A stretch of 64,000 nucleotides of DNA from Paraburkholderia agricolaris (GCF_009455635.1 NZ_QPER01000002.1:3286001-3350000), one strand, 5' to 3'; shown: positions 26,154 to 35,580, numbered from the stretch's first letter. The notes: generated by a model not told the origin, from the letters alone. Numbers and translations: made by a program.

Positions 26154-27077
26154 TTAGTCGACGAGGCCGGCGAAACGCAGTGCCTGCGAGATTTCGACAT
26201 CAGCACCTTCCGGCAGCGGCAGCAGCGGCGAACGAACCGTTGCATGCTCGAGAATGCCGCGGGCGACCAGACCATGCTTTAGCGCGACCGTACCTTCCAT
26301 GTGCGAGCCGCGGTGGTATACCGAGCGCGTGATGGGCAGCAGGCGGTCGTGGATCGCGCGCGCCGCCTTGTAGTCCCTCGCCTTCCCTGCTTTGATGAGG
26401 TCGACGAGCGGCTCCGGTGCGAGGCTACCGTAACCGACCAAGGCGCCGTCGACGTCAAACATCGTATGCAGCAGATATTCATCGTGGCACGTCAGGATTT
26501 GCAGTTCCGGACGCTCGCGGCGGATGACGGGGATTTCCGTGTCCCAGCGGCGCATGTTCCGCACGCCATTCTTCATCGCGAACACGCCCGGCTGTGCTGC
26601 AATCTCAAGCTGTGTTTCGAGGTTGTACGTCGCCTTCGTCGCGTCGGGGTACTGGAACAGAATCAGCGGCAGGCCGCTTTCTTCGTGGATTGCACGATAA
26701 CGGTCCTGCGGCGCGCCATTCTGGTATCCAAAGCGCAGCCAGCCGTGCGACGGATACACGAGGCCGGCTGACGCGCCGGCCTCGACTGCACGCTTCGCTT
26801 CGAGCGCTGCGACTTGCGTCCCCTCCAGGGTGATGCCGGCGATGACCGGGATCTTGTTGTCGACCGACTTGACGAAGCTTTCGATGACCTTCTGCTGTTC
26901 GTCCGGCGTCATGAACGTACCTTCGCCAGCGTGACCCAGAACGGTCAGGCCTTTGACGCCTTCTATACTCCCGAGCCACGAACCCAGTCGCTGGATGGCG
27001 GCATGGTCCACGGCGCCGTCGCGAGTGAAGGGAGTAACGGGAGCGGGAACCAGCCCCTTGAGGTCGATGCTTTTCAT
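26154..27077 (-). CDS. Dihydrodipicolinate synthase-family (DapA/NAL-like) aldolase
   Basis: 307 residues, a class I TIM-barrel aldolase. GLVPAPVTPFTRDGAVD is the N-terminal signature and GHAGEGTFMTPDEQQKV replaces the usual GTTGE segment. FQYPDATKATYN contains the catalytic Tyr position, and VFAMKNGVRNM contains the Schiff-base Lys. The altered GHAGEG loop suggests a catabolic 2-oxo-acid aldolase or dehydratase rather than lysine biosynthesis. GGAGACAGC precedes the ATG at 27077. It is upstream of the MFS gene on the same strand, so the two probably form a transport/degradation operon. Confidence 0.85.
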   Translation of the reverse strand: MKSIDLKGLVPAPVTPFTRDGAVDHAAIQRLGSWLGSIEGVKGLTVLGHAGEGTFMTPDEQQKVIESFVKSVDNKIPVIAGITLEGTQVAALEAKRAVEAGASAGLVYPSHGWLRFGYQNGAPQDRYRAIHEESGLPLILFQYPDATKATYNLETQLEIAAQPGVFAMKNGVRNMRRWDTEIPVIRRERPELQILTCHDEYLLHTMFDVDGALVGYGSLAPEPLVDLIKAGKARDYKAARAIHDRLLPITRSVYHRGSHMEGTVALKHGLVARGILEHATVRSPLLPLPEGADVEISQALRFAGLVD

Positions 27078-27323
27078 GCTGTCTCCGAGGTGCAAAAAAG
27101 TTACGTGTCAGGACGTACCCCTGTTCGGGGCCCATACCACGGTCAACTCGCCACGGGGCTTGGCTGTCTTGCCTGCGCGTCACGCAGCGGGTATGGAGGC
27201 CAGTGTAGACATCAACGTAATATCGAGAAAGGCATGGAACTGCATTTCAGATATCTCTAATTTGAGATGTAAATCGGCGCAGATTTCCAGCACATACTGT
27301 CCTGCAAGCTCGTGAAAGCAGCC

Positions 27324-27350
27324 CCTCGAACGACCGTGGAGCGTTCGAGG
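27324..27350. terminator. Intergenic hairpin
   Basis: Perfect 9-bp inverted repeat CCTCGAACG / CGTTCGAGG (27324-27332, 27342-27350) with a 9-base loop. It has no good U-tract in either direction. It lies between the aldolase gene and the transporter fragment and may be a weak terminator or an operator. Confidence 0.35.
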
Positions 27351-27365
27351 CAGACGACCGCTTCT

Positions 27366-27668
27366 TTAATTGGGCGGTGATGTCAAGGGCCGGTCTCCGA
27401 TGGTTTTGTTCTCAGAACCTCGTTTGCGCGGGTCCCCGAGATGAAGCGCGAAGAAGTAAATGACGTGGTAAATGAACAGCAGACCGCTGCCCACTAGCAA
27501 GAGACTCATTGGCAACTTCCAATTTTTTGCCCAAGGCAGGCCGAGCAAGCCTCCCAGCGTCAACGCTACTCCATTAACAAACAAGGTTGGTGTCCCGTGC
27601 AGAAGGTTTAAGCTCGTTGCGAGAGTGCTCCACATTAGAACCGTCAGTGCAACGCCAAGCACGGCCAT
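27366..27668 (-). pseudogene. N-terminal fragment of a DMT (YddG-like) transporter
   Basis: A 100-residue frame whose first 80 residues read as three membrane helices of an amino-acid DMT exporter: LTVLMWSTLATSLNLLHG, LPMSLLLVGSGLLFIYHVIY and FFALHLGDP. The family then continues with more helices, but here it breaks off into a short polar tail (RKRGSENKTIG). Full-length members have about ten helices, so roughly two-thirds is missing. Probably non-functional. Confidence 0.55.
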
Positions 27669-28023
27669 CCGATGTCCCCCAAATCCTTAGATGTTCCGGA
27701 ACCGACCATTGACTGTCTTCCTGCGAGAGATAGAAGTACATGGCTAACAGTTCGCACTTTCGTAACGAGTAACACGACGAGACAAATTTGCCGGATGGCC
27801 GGCTCGCCCGCTATTTGGAGTAAAGGTCCACTAGCGATAGATGCCTTGCGAAATCCGGAGAAACCCCTAGGAAAAGGGAGGCGGCGGGCGCGGGCGGCAG
27901 AACCTGCTGCGACGGCTTGATGGCACGGTAAAAGCTGCTGTCTAGCAGCCCGGGAAAAGTTCTGGGTGCCGCACATGCTCACTACACTGTGTTCTTCATC
28001 TACACCATCTCAGAGGAGCTACC
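27669..28023. other. Gene-free interval upstream of the HAD operon
   Basis: No supported gene in about 355 bp; short overlapping frames only. It must hold the promoter for the genes from 28024 onward. No clear palindrome was noticed. Confidence 0.4.
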
Positions 28024-28749
28024 GTGAAACTGACTGACTTTAATACCCTCACCTTTGACTGCTACGGCACCTTGATTGACTGGGAAACTGGCATCTTCCA
28101 AGGGCTGAAGCCTTTGCTCGACCGCGCAAAGACGCCGATTACGCGTGACCAGGTACTCGAGGCGCACGCTCGCCACGAGTCGTCGCAACAGAAGTACACG
28201 CCGGCGAAGCGTTATCAGGAACTGCTGCCCATCGTCTACAAGCGTCTGGCGGAAGAATGGGGCCTGTCCTTCACCCACGAAGAGTGCGTGGCGTACGGCC
28301 GCTCGGTGCAGAACTGGCCGGCATTCGAAGACAGCGCCGAAGCCCTGCAATATTTGAAGAAGCATTTCAAGCTTGTCATCCTGTCGAACATCGACAACGA
28401 CAGCTTCACCTACAGCAACGCAAAGCTGAAGGTTGAGTTCGACGCTATCATCACCGCGGAAGACGTGGGCTCCTACAAACCGTCGGCGCGTAACTTCGAA
28501 TACATGCTCGAAAAGCTTGGCGACCGCGGCATCAAGAAGGAAAACATCCTTCACACTGCCGAAAGCCTCTTCCACGACCACAAGCCGGCGAACGAACACG
28601 GCTTGGCATCGTGCTGGATTTATCGTCGACACTCACAACCGGGCTTCGGCGCGACGATGAATCCGGGCTCGCAACCCAACATCGACTTCCGCTTCAACAG
28701 CATGATGGACCTCGCCAAGGCGCATCAAGAAGCGCTGGCGGAAAAGTAA
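28024..28749 (+). CDS. HAD-superfamily L-2-haloacid dehalogenase-like hydrolase, copy 1
   Basis: 241 residues with all HAD motifs: nucleophile Asp in [12 protein letters not shown] (near residue 12), motif II Ser in [10 protein letters not shown], the Lys of [14 protein letters not shown], and the acidic motif IV in [13 protein letters not shown]. The cap domain holds QNWPAF. Family members hydrolyse 2-haloacids or phosphate esters; the DWE after motif I favours the haloacid type. Start is GTG with GAGGAG upstream. It heads a four-gene run that includes a paralogue and an Lrp regulator. Confidence 0.85.
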   Translation: MKLTDFNTLTFDCYGTLIDWETGIFQGLKPLLDRAKTPITRDQVLEAHARHESSQQKYTPAKRYQELLPIVYKRLAEEWGLSFTHEECVAYGRSVQNWPAFEDSAEALQYLKKHFKLVILSNIDNDSFTYSNAKLKVEFDAIITAEDVGSYKPSARNFEYMLEKLGDRGIKKENILHTAESLFHDHKPANEHGLASCWIYRRHSQPGFGATMNPGSQPNIDFRFNSMMDLAKAHQEALAEK

Positions 28750-28864
28750 GACAATGTCGTCTCGTCGGTGGTGGCCGCTTCGTCAATACCGAACCGGCAG
28801 TGCGGGCGAGACCATTGGTCTCGGTGGAATTTGAGTATCAAGTGACTGGAACATAGGGGGCGCT

Positions 28865-29590
28865 GTGGCTTTGACGGATTTCAAGGCATTCACGTTCGAT
28901 TGCTACGGAACTCTCATTGACTGGGAGTCCGGCATAGCATCGGGTTTGTCGGAGCTGGCTTCTCGAGCGACAGTACCGCTCGCACGGGATGAAATCCTTG
29001 AGGCCCACGCTCGCCATGAAGCGCATCAGCAGATGGTTACGCCATCTATGCCGTACGACCGGCTGCTTCAAGTCGTCTTCAAGCGGCTTGCCGAAGAGTG
29101 GAACGCGTCTTACAAGTGGGACGAAGCAGTGGCGTACGGTGCATCAATCGGCGACTGGCCCGCTTTCCCGGACTCTGCCAGCACGCTGCAATATCTGAAG
29201 AAATATTTCAGACTGATTGTCGTGTCGAATGTGGACAACCGCAGCTTTCGAGCGACCAACGAAAAGCTCGCTGTCGACTTCGACGCCATCGTGACAGCGG
29301 AAGATGTTGGCTCATACAAGCCGTCGCGGAACAACTTCGAGTATCTGTTTGCGACGCTGTCGGCGATGGGCATCGCGAAGGACGATACACTGCATGTTGC
29401 GGATAGCGTTTATCACGACCATGAACCAGCAAGTGAAATGCATCTCCGCTCATGCTGGATTCAACGACGTTATGAACAGCGCGGGTCTGGTGCGAACATG
29501 AAATACTCTGTCGAGCCACCGGTTGACTACAAGTTTACTAGCATGGCGCAGCTGGTAAAGGCGCACCACGAAGACCTGGCTCGCGGCTAG
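28865..29590 (+). CDS. HAD-superfamily L-2-haloacid dehalogenase-like hydrolase, copy 2
   Basis: 241 residues, the same length as copy 1 and clearly its paralogue: [36 protein letters not shown] region, VVSNVDNRSF, VGSYKPSRNNFEYLF and HVADSVYHDHEPA. All catalytic residues are kept. Start is GTG at 28865. Divergence is spread over the whole protein, so the duplication is not recent and the copies may prefer different substrates. Confidence 0.85.
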   Translation: MALTDFKAFTFDCYGTLIDWESGIASGLSELASRATVPLARDEILEAHARHEAHQQMVTPSMPYDRLLQVVFKRLAEEWNASYKWDEAVAYGASIGDWPAFPDSASTLQYLKKYFRLIVVSNVDNRSFRATNEKLAVDFDAIVTAEDVGSYKPSRNNFEYLFATLSAMGIAKDDTLHVADSVYHDHEPASEMHLRSCWIQRRYEQRGSGANMKYSVEPPVDYKFTSMAQLVKAHHEDLARG

Positions 29591-29637
29591 TACAGCCGCT
29601 TTCGATTGACATTCCAGCCAATTCGAAGACGCACGAT

Positions 29638-30126
29638 ATGCGACAAAAGCTTGACCGGACCGACATCAAAATCCTTGCCGAACTGCAGAAGAACGGCAAC
29701 ATGACGAACGCAAATCTCGCAACTTCTGTCGGTTTGTCTGCGAGTCCATGCTTGCAGCGCGTGAAGCGCCTCGAAGCGGCCGGCATCATTTCGGGCTACG
29801 GAGCCCATCTGAATCTAGCAAAGCTGACTAGCACGGTGACGGTTTTTACCGAAATCATGCTCCATGACCACCGTCGCGAGGACTTCACGCGCTTCGAAGC
29901 AAATCTGCGCGACTTTGAAGAAATCACGGAGTGCCATCTGGTCAGCGGTGGATATGATTACTTGCTGAAATCGATTGTCAGAAACATAGGGCATTACCAG
30001 GAAGTCATCGAAAAACTCGTTGACCGGAATATCGGAATCGAGAAGTACTTCAGCTACATCGTCATCCGTTCACCCTTCGTCAAGCAATCGGTGCCGCTCG
30101 ACAAGCTGTTATCCGAAGACGACTAA
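29638..30126 (+). CDS. Lrp/AsnC-family transcriptional regulator
   Basis: 162 residues. N-terminal HTH (NMTNANLATSVGLSASPCLQ, RVKRLEAAGIISGYGAHLN) and a C-terminal RAM ligand domain (ECHLVSGGYDYLLKSIV). These proteins sense amino acids and regulate their transport or degradation as octamers. It is 47 bp after HAD copy 2 and probably cotranscribed, suggesting that the HAD enzymes act in amino-acid-related catabolism. Confidence 0.92.
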   Translation: MRQKLDRTDIKILAELQKNGNMTNANLATSVGLSASPCLQRVKRLEAAGIISGYGAHLNLAKLTSTVTVFTEIMLHDHRREDFTRFEANLRDFEEITECHLVSGGYDYLLKSIVRNIGHYQEVIEKLVDRNIGIEKYFSYIVIRSPFVKQSVPLDKLLSEDD

Positions 30127-30141
30127 CGGAGCAGACGACGA

Positions 30142-30456
30142 ATGACGACCGTACGGTATGTATGCACGACGACCGGTCGCACGCTTGTCGGTAAGCTCGA
30201 CGAAGATGCGGTCTGGTTCGACGTGAATCATGTTGCTCATCTGTTTGGCATCAAGTCCGAGCGAGCGGCAAAGCTCTTGTGGCAAGTTGGTGTTACCCGC
30301 GATATCAACGCTGACAAAGACTTACGATGGTCCGGCGATGACCGGTGCCTGTTGAATCACAGGGCCGTGATGTCCTTGGGTTACCACGTAGACTTTGGGC
30401 GGACAACGGCTTTCAGGAACTGGTGCGCCTCATCCCTAGACGGGTTGCGTCACTGA
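30142..30456 (+). CDS. Small RhuM-like protein
   Basis: 104 residues. The C-terminal part LLNHRAVMSLGYHVDFGR followed by TTAFRNWCASSL has the pattern of the RhuM virulence family (VISVGYRV...T.FR.WA). VWFDVNHVAHLFGI corresponds to the family's VWLTQ.QMAELF helix. RhuM proteins are normally over 300 residues, so this is only the minimal N-terminal domain. It starts 15 bp after the Lrp gene with CGGAG upstream and may be cotranscribed. Function is unknown; RhuM proteins are found in mobile and TA-like contexts. Confidence 0.5.
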   Translation: MTTVRYVCTTTGRTLVGKLDEDAVWFDVNHVAHLFGIKSERAAKLLWQVGVTRDINADKDLRWSGDDRCLLNHRAVMSLGYHVDFGRTTAFRNWCASSLDGLRH

Positions 30457-30729
30457 GCCAGGTTTCACGCCCAGTTGCCACAACCGCGCGTATTTGGAAT
30501 TGCCACCTGAGGCGCTTGCTTCTTTTCCCCTCCGTACGAAACCTCCAATCGATGGAACGTGCTTTCCTACGTTTCGTCGATTGGTGCCAAAAATACTTGG
30601 GTGAATACTGACCTCTGCCAATGCAGAAGGAATTCGTATCGGTCCCTTGCGACAGCCCAGGTTGCTTGCAGCTTTCGACGATACATTCCATCGCGGCGCG
30701 CACATTCTTCAGCCGGTCAGAGGGGACAA

Positions 30730-31866
30730 ATGAAAAAGGAAGTTTTTGGTTTAGCAGTACTGTTTTGTACTGCGAATAGTATGGCTCAAAGCTCAACGAC
30801 ACTTTATGGCGTGGTCGATGATAGCTTTTCATTCACGAACAACCAGGCAGGAACGCACAACTACCAGATGGTTAATGGCGGACGAGGAAGCAGTAAATGG
30901 GGCTTTCGAACAGTTGAGGACCTGGGCGGCGGATTGAGCGCGGTAGCGGTGCTCGAAAACGGGTTTGATATCAACACGGGAAAGTTTGGAAATGGCGGAC
31001 GCCTGTTTGGACGTCAATCTTACGTAGCGTTAAACGGTCCATTCGGCAGCATCCGGCTGGGGCGCCAGTATGACCTCATCGCCGACTCCCTTATGCCGCT
31101 TGCTTCCTCCCTGCAGTTCGGCGGCGTCCTCACGACTCGGGCGGGAGACGTAGACAACGTTTGGGGGGATTACTCGGTCAGTAACACCATCAAGTACTAC
31201 ACGCCTGTATTCGCAGGCTTAAAATTCGGCGCTCTTTTGAGCCTTGGGGGTGTGGCCGGAAACTTCTCGCAGGGCCGCGGCGAGGGGTTGAGCCTGACCT
31301 ACACAGGCGGTCCAGTTACGGCGGCAGCGGCTTTGCTTCGACTGAATAATCCGGCGACCTCGCTCTACGACACGACGGCGACCCCGGTTGCGGGCACGAC
31401 GTTCACGAATCCGATTACGAACCCGACTTTCAGCGGTTACGTGTCGGCACACACTCTACAGATTGCGGGCGGCGGTGCGAACGTTTCAGTTGGTAACGCA
31501 GTCTTAGGCGTGCTCTACACGAACACACGCTTCGAGGATGTGGTGCCTACCAGTTCCACGCCCTTCTCCGGTACAGCCACATTCAACAGCATCGAGGCCA
31601 ATGCTACCTACAGAATCACACCCGCGGTTATGGTCGGCGCAGCCTACAACTATACGAAGGCAGAGTCGGCGAAATATAGTCAGGTGAACCTCGGTGCGGA
31701 GTATGACCTGTCAAAGCGGACCGTGCTCTATACCATCGCGGCGTGGGAACACGCCATCGGAACGGACTCGACCGGGAAGCCCGCAGTTGCTGCGCTAGCA
31801 TTTGTGACGCCATCGAGCACCGACAATCAGGTTGTTGTACGGGTCGGCATCCGCCACTCGTTCTAA
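30730..31866 (+). CDS. Gram-negative outer-membrane porin (OmpC-like), second copy
   Basis: 378 residues. Short signal peptide ending NSMA-Q, then barrel start STTLYGVVDDSFSF, KWGFRTVEDLGGGLSAVAVLE, GSIRLGRQYD, and terminal VRVGIRHSF. AGGGGACAA precedes ATG 30730. It is only distantly similar to the porin at 23163. It lies convergent to the semialdehyde dehydrogenase gene and is plausibly the outer-membrane route for that pathway's substrate. Confidence 0.9.
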   Translation: MKKEVFGLAVLFCTANSMAQSSTTLYGVVDDSFSFTNNQAGTHNYQMVNGGRGSSKWGFRTVEDLGGGLSAVAVLENGFDINTGKFGNGGRLFGRQSYVALNGPFGSIRLGRQYDLIADSLMPLASSLQFGGVLTTRAGDVDNVWGDYSVSNTIKYYTPVFAGLKFGALLSLGGVAGNFSQGRGEGLSLTYTGGPVTAAAALLRLNNPATSLYDTTATPVAGTTFTNPITNPTFSGYVSAHTLQIAGGGANVSVGNAVLGVLYTNTRFEDVVPTSSTPFSGTATFNSIEANATYRITPAVMVGAAYNYTKAESAKYSQVNLGAEYDLSKRTVLYTIAAWEHAIGTDSTGKPAVAALAFVTPSSTDNQVVVRVGIRHSF

Positions 31867-31876
31867 GCCGAAGAAA

Positions 31877-31909
31877 AGAGGCCATCATCCGGTGAGGACG
31901 ATGGCCTCT
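31877..31909. terminator. Bidirectional terminator between porin and aldehyde dehydrogenase
   Basis: Perfect 10-bp stem AGAGGCCATC (31877-31886) / GATGGCCTCT (31900-31909), 13-base loop. On the minus strand it is followed by TTTCTTC, on the plus strand by CTGCATTG, so it serves the dehydrogenase best. Confidence 0.7.
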
Positions 31910-31927
31910 CTGCATTGACATTAAGAC

Positions 31928-33400
31928 TTAGTCGAGACCACCCTGGCAGATGTATTTGATGGAAAGGTAGTCCTCGAGGCCATACTTCGAACCTTCTCGG
32001 CCGTAGCCCGATTCCTTCACACCCCCGAACGGTGCGGCTTCACTTGCAACCGCTCCTTCGTTCAACCCGACCACGCCGGCTTGCAGGGCGCGTGACACAC
32101 GTTCGGCGCGTCGCATATTCTGCGTGTAGAAATACGCTGCAAGGCCGAACGGCGTGTCGTTGGACAGGCGAATAGCGTCGTCTTCAGACTCGAAGCGATA
32201 CAACGGCGCTACAGGGCCGAAGGTCTCTTCGCATGTGACGAGCATCTCGTTAGTCGCATGCGCGAGCACAGTCGGAGCATAGTAATTTGGGCCCATTTCC
32301 GTCAGGCGCTTGCCGCCGGTCAGGACCTTCGCCCCTTTCGACACCGCATCATTGACATGGCGGTCAATCTTGTCGATGGCCTTCGCGTTAATCATTGGCC
32401 CGATTTGCGCTTGCGGGTCGGTGGCGGGAGCAACTTTCAATGCGCCCACTCGTGCAGCAAGCAGTTCCGCGAACTTGTCGAACACGCCGGCCTGCACGTA
32501 AACGCGGTTCGGACAAACACAGGTCTGGCCGCCATTGCGGAATTTCGCGGCCATGAGACCGACCACTGCGGCGTCCAGGTCGGCATCGTCGAAGACGATG
32601 AATGGAGCGTTGCCGCCCAACTCGAGCGAGAGCTTCTTCAATGTACCGGCCGACTCGCGGGCCAAATATTTGCCGACAGCCGTGGAGCCGGTGAAAGTAA
32701 TTTTGCGGACCCGGTCGTCAGCAAGCCAGTCGCCGACGGCTTCGATACCTTGCTCACGGGAGGCACTTAGCATATTAAGTACGCCGGGGGGAACGCCGGC
32801 CTCCTGGGCAAGCGCCGCGAGCGCGAGCGCCGTCAGCGGCGTGTCTTCCGCCGGCTTGCCGACCACCGTGCATCCGGCGGCCAATGCCGGAGCTATTTTT
32901 CGCGCAATCATCGCGAGCGGGAAGTTCCATGGGGTGATTGCTGCAACGATGCCCACCGGCTCTTTGATGGCACGCATCTGCTTGCCCCGTTGCTGCTGCG
33001 GAATCAGGTCGCCGTAGATGCGAGTCGCCTCATCGGCGAACCATGCGACGTATGACGCCCCGTAAGCGACTTCGCCTTTGGCTTCAGCCAAAGGCTTACC
33101 TTGCTCCATCGACATGATTGTCGCGAGGTCATCAGTATTCGCGAGAATCAGTGCATGCCAGCGTTTAAGTATTTCCGCGCGCTCGCGAGGCAGACGGTCA
33201 CGCCATGCATCCGCCGCTCTCGCTGCCGCATCGGTTGCAGCGCGCGCGTCCGCTTTGCTGCTGTTCGCGACTTCAGCGATGATGCCGCCGGTGGCGGGGT
33301 TAGCGACTGAGTAGTGCGCTCCGTTCACGGCTTCGGCCCATTCGCCACCAATCAGATTCTGCCGGCGCAGAAGCTCTTCACGTTTCAGTTTCAGTTCCAT
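31928..33400 (-). CDS. NAD(P)-dependent succinate-semialdehyde dehydrogenase-type enzyme
   Basis: 490 residues with a full aldehyde dehydrogenase active site: PWNFP (catalytic Asn), ELGGNAPF (general-base Glu), FRNGGQTCVCPNR (nucleophilic Cys) and EETFGPVAPLYRF. The LIGGEWAEAV start, DTPLTALALAALA and ESGYGREGSKYGLEDYLSIKY are typical of GabD/SSADH. It oxidises succinate semialdehyde or a similar short omega-oxo acid, the product of the aminotransferases nearby. The ATG at 33400 has GAAGG upstream; the extra frame to 33523 overlaps the preceding gene. Confidence 0.88.
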   Translation of the reverse strand: MELKLKREELLRRQNLIGGEWAEAVNGAHYSVANPATGGIIAEVANSSKADARAATDAAARAADAWRDRLPRERAEILKRWHALILANTDDLATIMSMEQGKPLAEAKGEVAYGASYVAWFADEATRIYGDLIPQQQRGKQMRAIKEPVGIVAAITPWNFPLAMIARKIAPALAAGCTVVGKPAEDTPLTALALAALAQEAGVPPGVLNMLSASREQGIEAVGDWLADDRVRKITFTGSTAVGKYLARESAGTLKKLSLELGGNAPFIVFDDADLDAAVVGLMAAKFRNGGQTCVCPNRVYVQAGVFDKFAELLAARVGALKVAPATDPQAQIGPMINAKAIDKIDRHVNDAVSKGAKVLTGGKRLTEMGPNYYAPTVLAHATNEMLVTCEETFGPVAPLYRFESEDDAIRLSNDTPFGLAAYFYTQNMRRAERVSRALQAGVVGLNEGAVASEAAPFGGVKESGYGREGSKYGLEDYLSIKYICQGGLD

Positions 33401-33458
33401 GCTTAATACCTTCGAAAGATGCGTTTGTCGTTCCCTGTCCAATCTGACCGGGACGGCC

Positions 33459-34841
33459 TTAACCTTTAATCGCGCCGCGCACATCAGCGCTTTCGAGTAC
33501 GTCATCGAGCGTTTTACGAACACGCTCCACCATCATGCTGACCTCCTCGCTTGTGTAGCAGAGCGCCGGAGCAAAGCCGAGGATGTTGTCGCCAAATGCG
33601 CGGAAAATAATTTTATTGCGAGCGGCCGCGTCGAAGATTCTGTCTGCGAGATGCAGTGCCGGGTCGAAGCGAGCTCGCGTGGATTTATCTGCCACCAGTT
33701 CCACTGCGCCTAAAAGGCCAACGTGTCTTGAGTCGCCGACTAGCGGATGGTCGAGCAAGCTGTCCAGACCTTGTGCGAACTTTGGTGCCTGAGCTTGGCC
33801 ATTCGCCAGAAGGCCGCCCTCCGTGTAAAGGCGCAGCACTTCGAGACCGACAGCTGCGCTTACCGGGTGCGCGGAGTATGTTTGGCCGTGGCCAACCGCT
33901 TCTCCAGCCTTGCTGCCATCAGCGATGCCTTGATAGACAGCGTCAGACATCAGCACGGCACCCATGGGGGCGTAGCCTGCAGTCAATCCTTTCGCAATGG
34001 TCATGAGGTCCGGCTCTACCGCCTCGGCTTCGCATGCGAACATGGGGCCCGTTCGGCCAAAGGCAGTAATCACCTCGTCGGCGACGAACAAAATATCGAG
34101 ACGTCGGCACGCGTCACGCATCGCCCTCAGCCATCCCTTCGGCGGCACGATGACGCCGCCCGAACCTTGAACAGGCTCGCAGAAGAATGCAGCGACGTTG
34201 TCGGCACCAAGCGTGGCGACCTTGTCCTCAAGTGCTTTCACCGAATTCGCAATGATGGCCTGCGCATCGTTGGGCGTCTCGCTCCGATAGGGATACGGCG
34301 AAGGGATGTGATGCTGTGTCGGAAGCGGCACATCGAAATTGCGGTGAAAGCTCGCGATAGCAGTCAGGCCAGAGCCAACAGATGACGAGCCGTGATAGCC
34401 ACGTTCCAGAGCAATGAAGTGCTTCTTGCTCGGCCGACCAATGGCGTTGTAGTAATGCGTGATGAAGCGCAGTGCGGAATCGACAGCGTCCGAACCGCCC
34501 AACGAGAAGTAGACGTGCTGCAGGTTTTTCGGCGAGAGTTCAACAAGCCGTTCCGCGAGTTCAATAGCAGGTTGGGAGCCGAAGTGGAAGTAGCCGGTTG
34601 CATAAGGCAACTTTGCCATCTGCTCTGCCGCGACCTTTACGATGCTTTCGTGCCCGTAGCCGGTATTCACGCACCAGAGCCCCGCGAACGCATCCAGCAG
34701 TTCGTTGCCCTGCGCGTCGTAAAGCCATGCTCCCTTGCCGCGCTCCAGTACCGTTGCCCCGCGCTTTTCGTGTGCACGGTAGTTGGCGACAGGGTGGATG
34801 AGATGTTTGCGGTCGGAATCAATAAGCGATGCTAGAGACAT
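33459..34841 (-). CDS. Class-III PLP-dependent aminotransferase (omega-amino acid type)
   Basis: 460 residues of fold-type I: HVYFSLGGSDAVDSALRF, ERGYHGSSSVGSGLT, ILFVADEVITAFGRTG with the cofactor Asp, DLMTIAKGLTAGYAPMGAV with the Schiff-base Lys, and GQTYSAHPVSAAVGLE. It transfers the terminal amino group of an omega-amino acid or diamine to pyruvate or a similar acceptor. GAGGA precedes ATG 34841. It lies 58 bp upstream of the semialdehyde dehydrogenase gene, which would oxidise its product. Confidence 0.88.
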   Translation of the reverse strand: MSLASLIDSDRKHLIHPVANYRAHEKRGATVLERGKGAWLYDAQGNELLDAFAGLWCVNTGYGHESIVKVAAEQMAKLPYATGYFHFGSQPAIELAERLVELSPKNLQHVYFSLGGSDAVDSALRFITHYYNAIGRPSKKHFIALERGYHGSSSVGSGLTAIASFHRNFDVPLPTQHHIPSPYPYRSETPNDAQAIIANSVKALEDKVATLGADNVAAFFCEPVQGSGGVIVPPKGWLRAMRDACRRLDILFVADEVITAFGRTGPMFACEAEAVEPDLMTIAKGLTAGYAPMGAVLMSDAVYQGIADGSKAGEAVGHGQTYSAHPVSAAVGLEVLRLYTEGGLLANGQAQAPKFAQGLDSLLDHPLVGDSRHVGLLGAVELVADKSTRARFDPALHLADRIFDAAARNKIIFRAFGDNILGFAPALCYTSEEVSMMVERVRKTLDDVLESADVRGAIKG

Positions 34842-34853
34842 TTCACAATCCTC

Positions 34854-34921
34854 GATAGGGTTTTGCCTATCCTTAGAGTATCCGGAGCATGCGGCATATG
34901 GTTTTGCTCAGCATGCTCCGG
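34854..34921. promoter_or_regulatory. Two inverted repeats upstream of the aminotransferase
   Basis: A short inverted repeat GATAGG-N6-CCTATC (34854-34859, 34866-34871) sits against the aminotransferase start. A longer perfect 11-bp stem CCGGAGCATGC / GCATGCTCCGG (34882-34892, 34911-34921, loop 18) follows. The second probably terminates the upstream GAF/FAD-oxidase operon; the first may be an operator of the aminotransferase/dehydrogenase operon. Confidence 0.45.
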
Positions 34922-34974
34922 TGATGGCTTATCCGACCGAGTTGGAACTCAGCGCGGCATTTTCTGCTGTGACG

Positions 34975-35580
34975 CTAGGCCGTCGGGACCAGGTCGTCGG
35001 AGAACAGCGGTGCGGTCAGCGCGGTCAACAGTCGAATTTCCTCGGTGATGGCGCTTTCGGGAACGACTTCCGCGCACATGAATGCAAAAGCGCCGACGGT
35101 GCGCTTGCAGACAACAACGGGGATATTGACGAGTGTTGTCGTACCGAGAGATTTGAGCAGCTTTTGGTCCGGGAAGTAGTGCTCGAGGTCGGCGTCACTG
35201 TTCGCAACGAGGACTTCACCACGTTCAAGTACTTTTCGTGCCCAATCCGAGCCTGACAGCTGCTTCCAGCCGCCAACCGGGTACGAGCTTGGCACCGTCG
35301 AGTAAATGCGCCGAACGGCACCGAGCTCCTTCGGGGCCTCCGGCTTCGGACGGGAGACCAGCGCAGTCGCTTGCACAAATGGGAGTTTCGGCTTGATGAC
35401 CTCGAGCCATGCCCGAATCGCTTCGTCTCGGGAGGTGCCCTGACGAATCGCGGTCTGACCTCGGACAAGCGTTGGCGCCGAGTCACTGACATTCGCACTC
35501 GTTGCAGCATTGCTGGTTCGAGAAAGGAACAATGTGGAAGCGCCGACAGCGGCAAGACTGGCGAAATCTCTACGATTCAT
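34975..35580 (-). CDS. GAF-domain protein with a twin-arginine-like signal
   Basis: 201 residues. The N-terminus MNRRDFASLAAVGASTLFLS has the RR-x-F and hydrophobic pattern of a Tat signal peptide. The remainder resembles a GAF domain: WARKVLERGEVLVANSDADL, LKSLGTTTLVNIPVVV and CKRTVGAFAFMC. GGAGG precedes the ATG, which overlaps the stop of the FAD-oxidoreductase gene by 4 bases, so the two are coupled. An exported GAF protein beside a dehydrogenase suggests a periplasmic binding or sensing role; this is inference. Confidence 0.65.
   Translation of the reverse strand: MNRRDFASLAAVGASTLFLSRTSNAATSANVSDSAPTLVRGQTAIRQGTSRDEAIRAWLEVIKPKLPFVQATALVSRPKPEAPKELGAVRRIYSTVPSSYPVGGWKQLSGSDWARKVLERGEVLVANSDADLEHYFPDQKLLKSLGTTTLVNIPVVVCKRTVGAFAFMCAEVVPESAITEEIRLLTALTAPLFSDDLVPTA

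Noticed and set aside
34882..34921. 11-bp inverted repeat as a specific regulator operator
   Set aside because: Its position just after the GAF gene stop and its long loop fit a terminator or attenuator better; recorded only as a regulatory hairpin.
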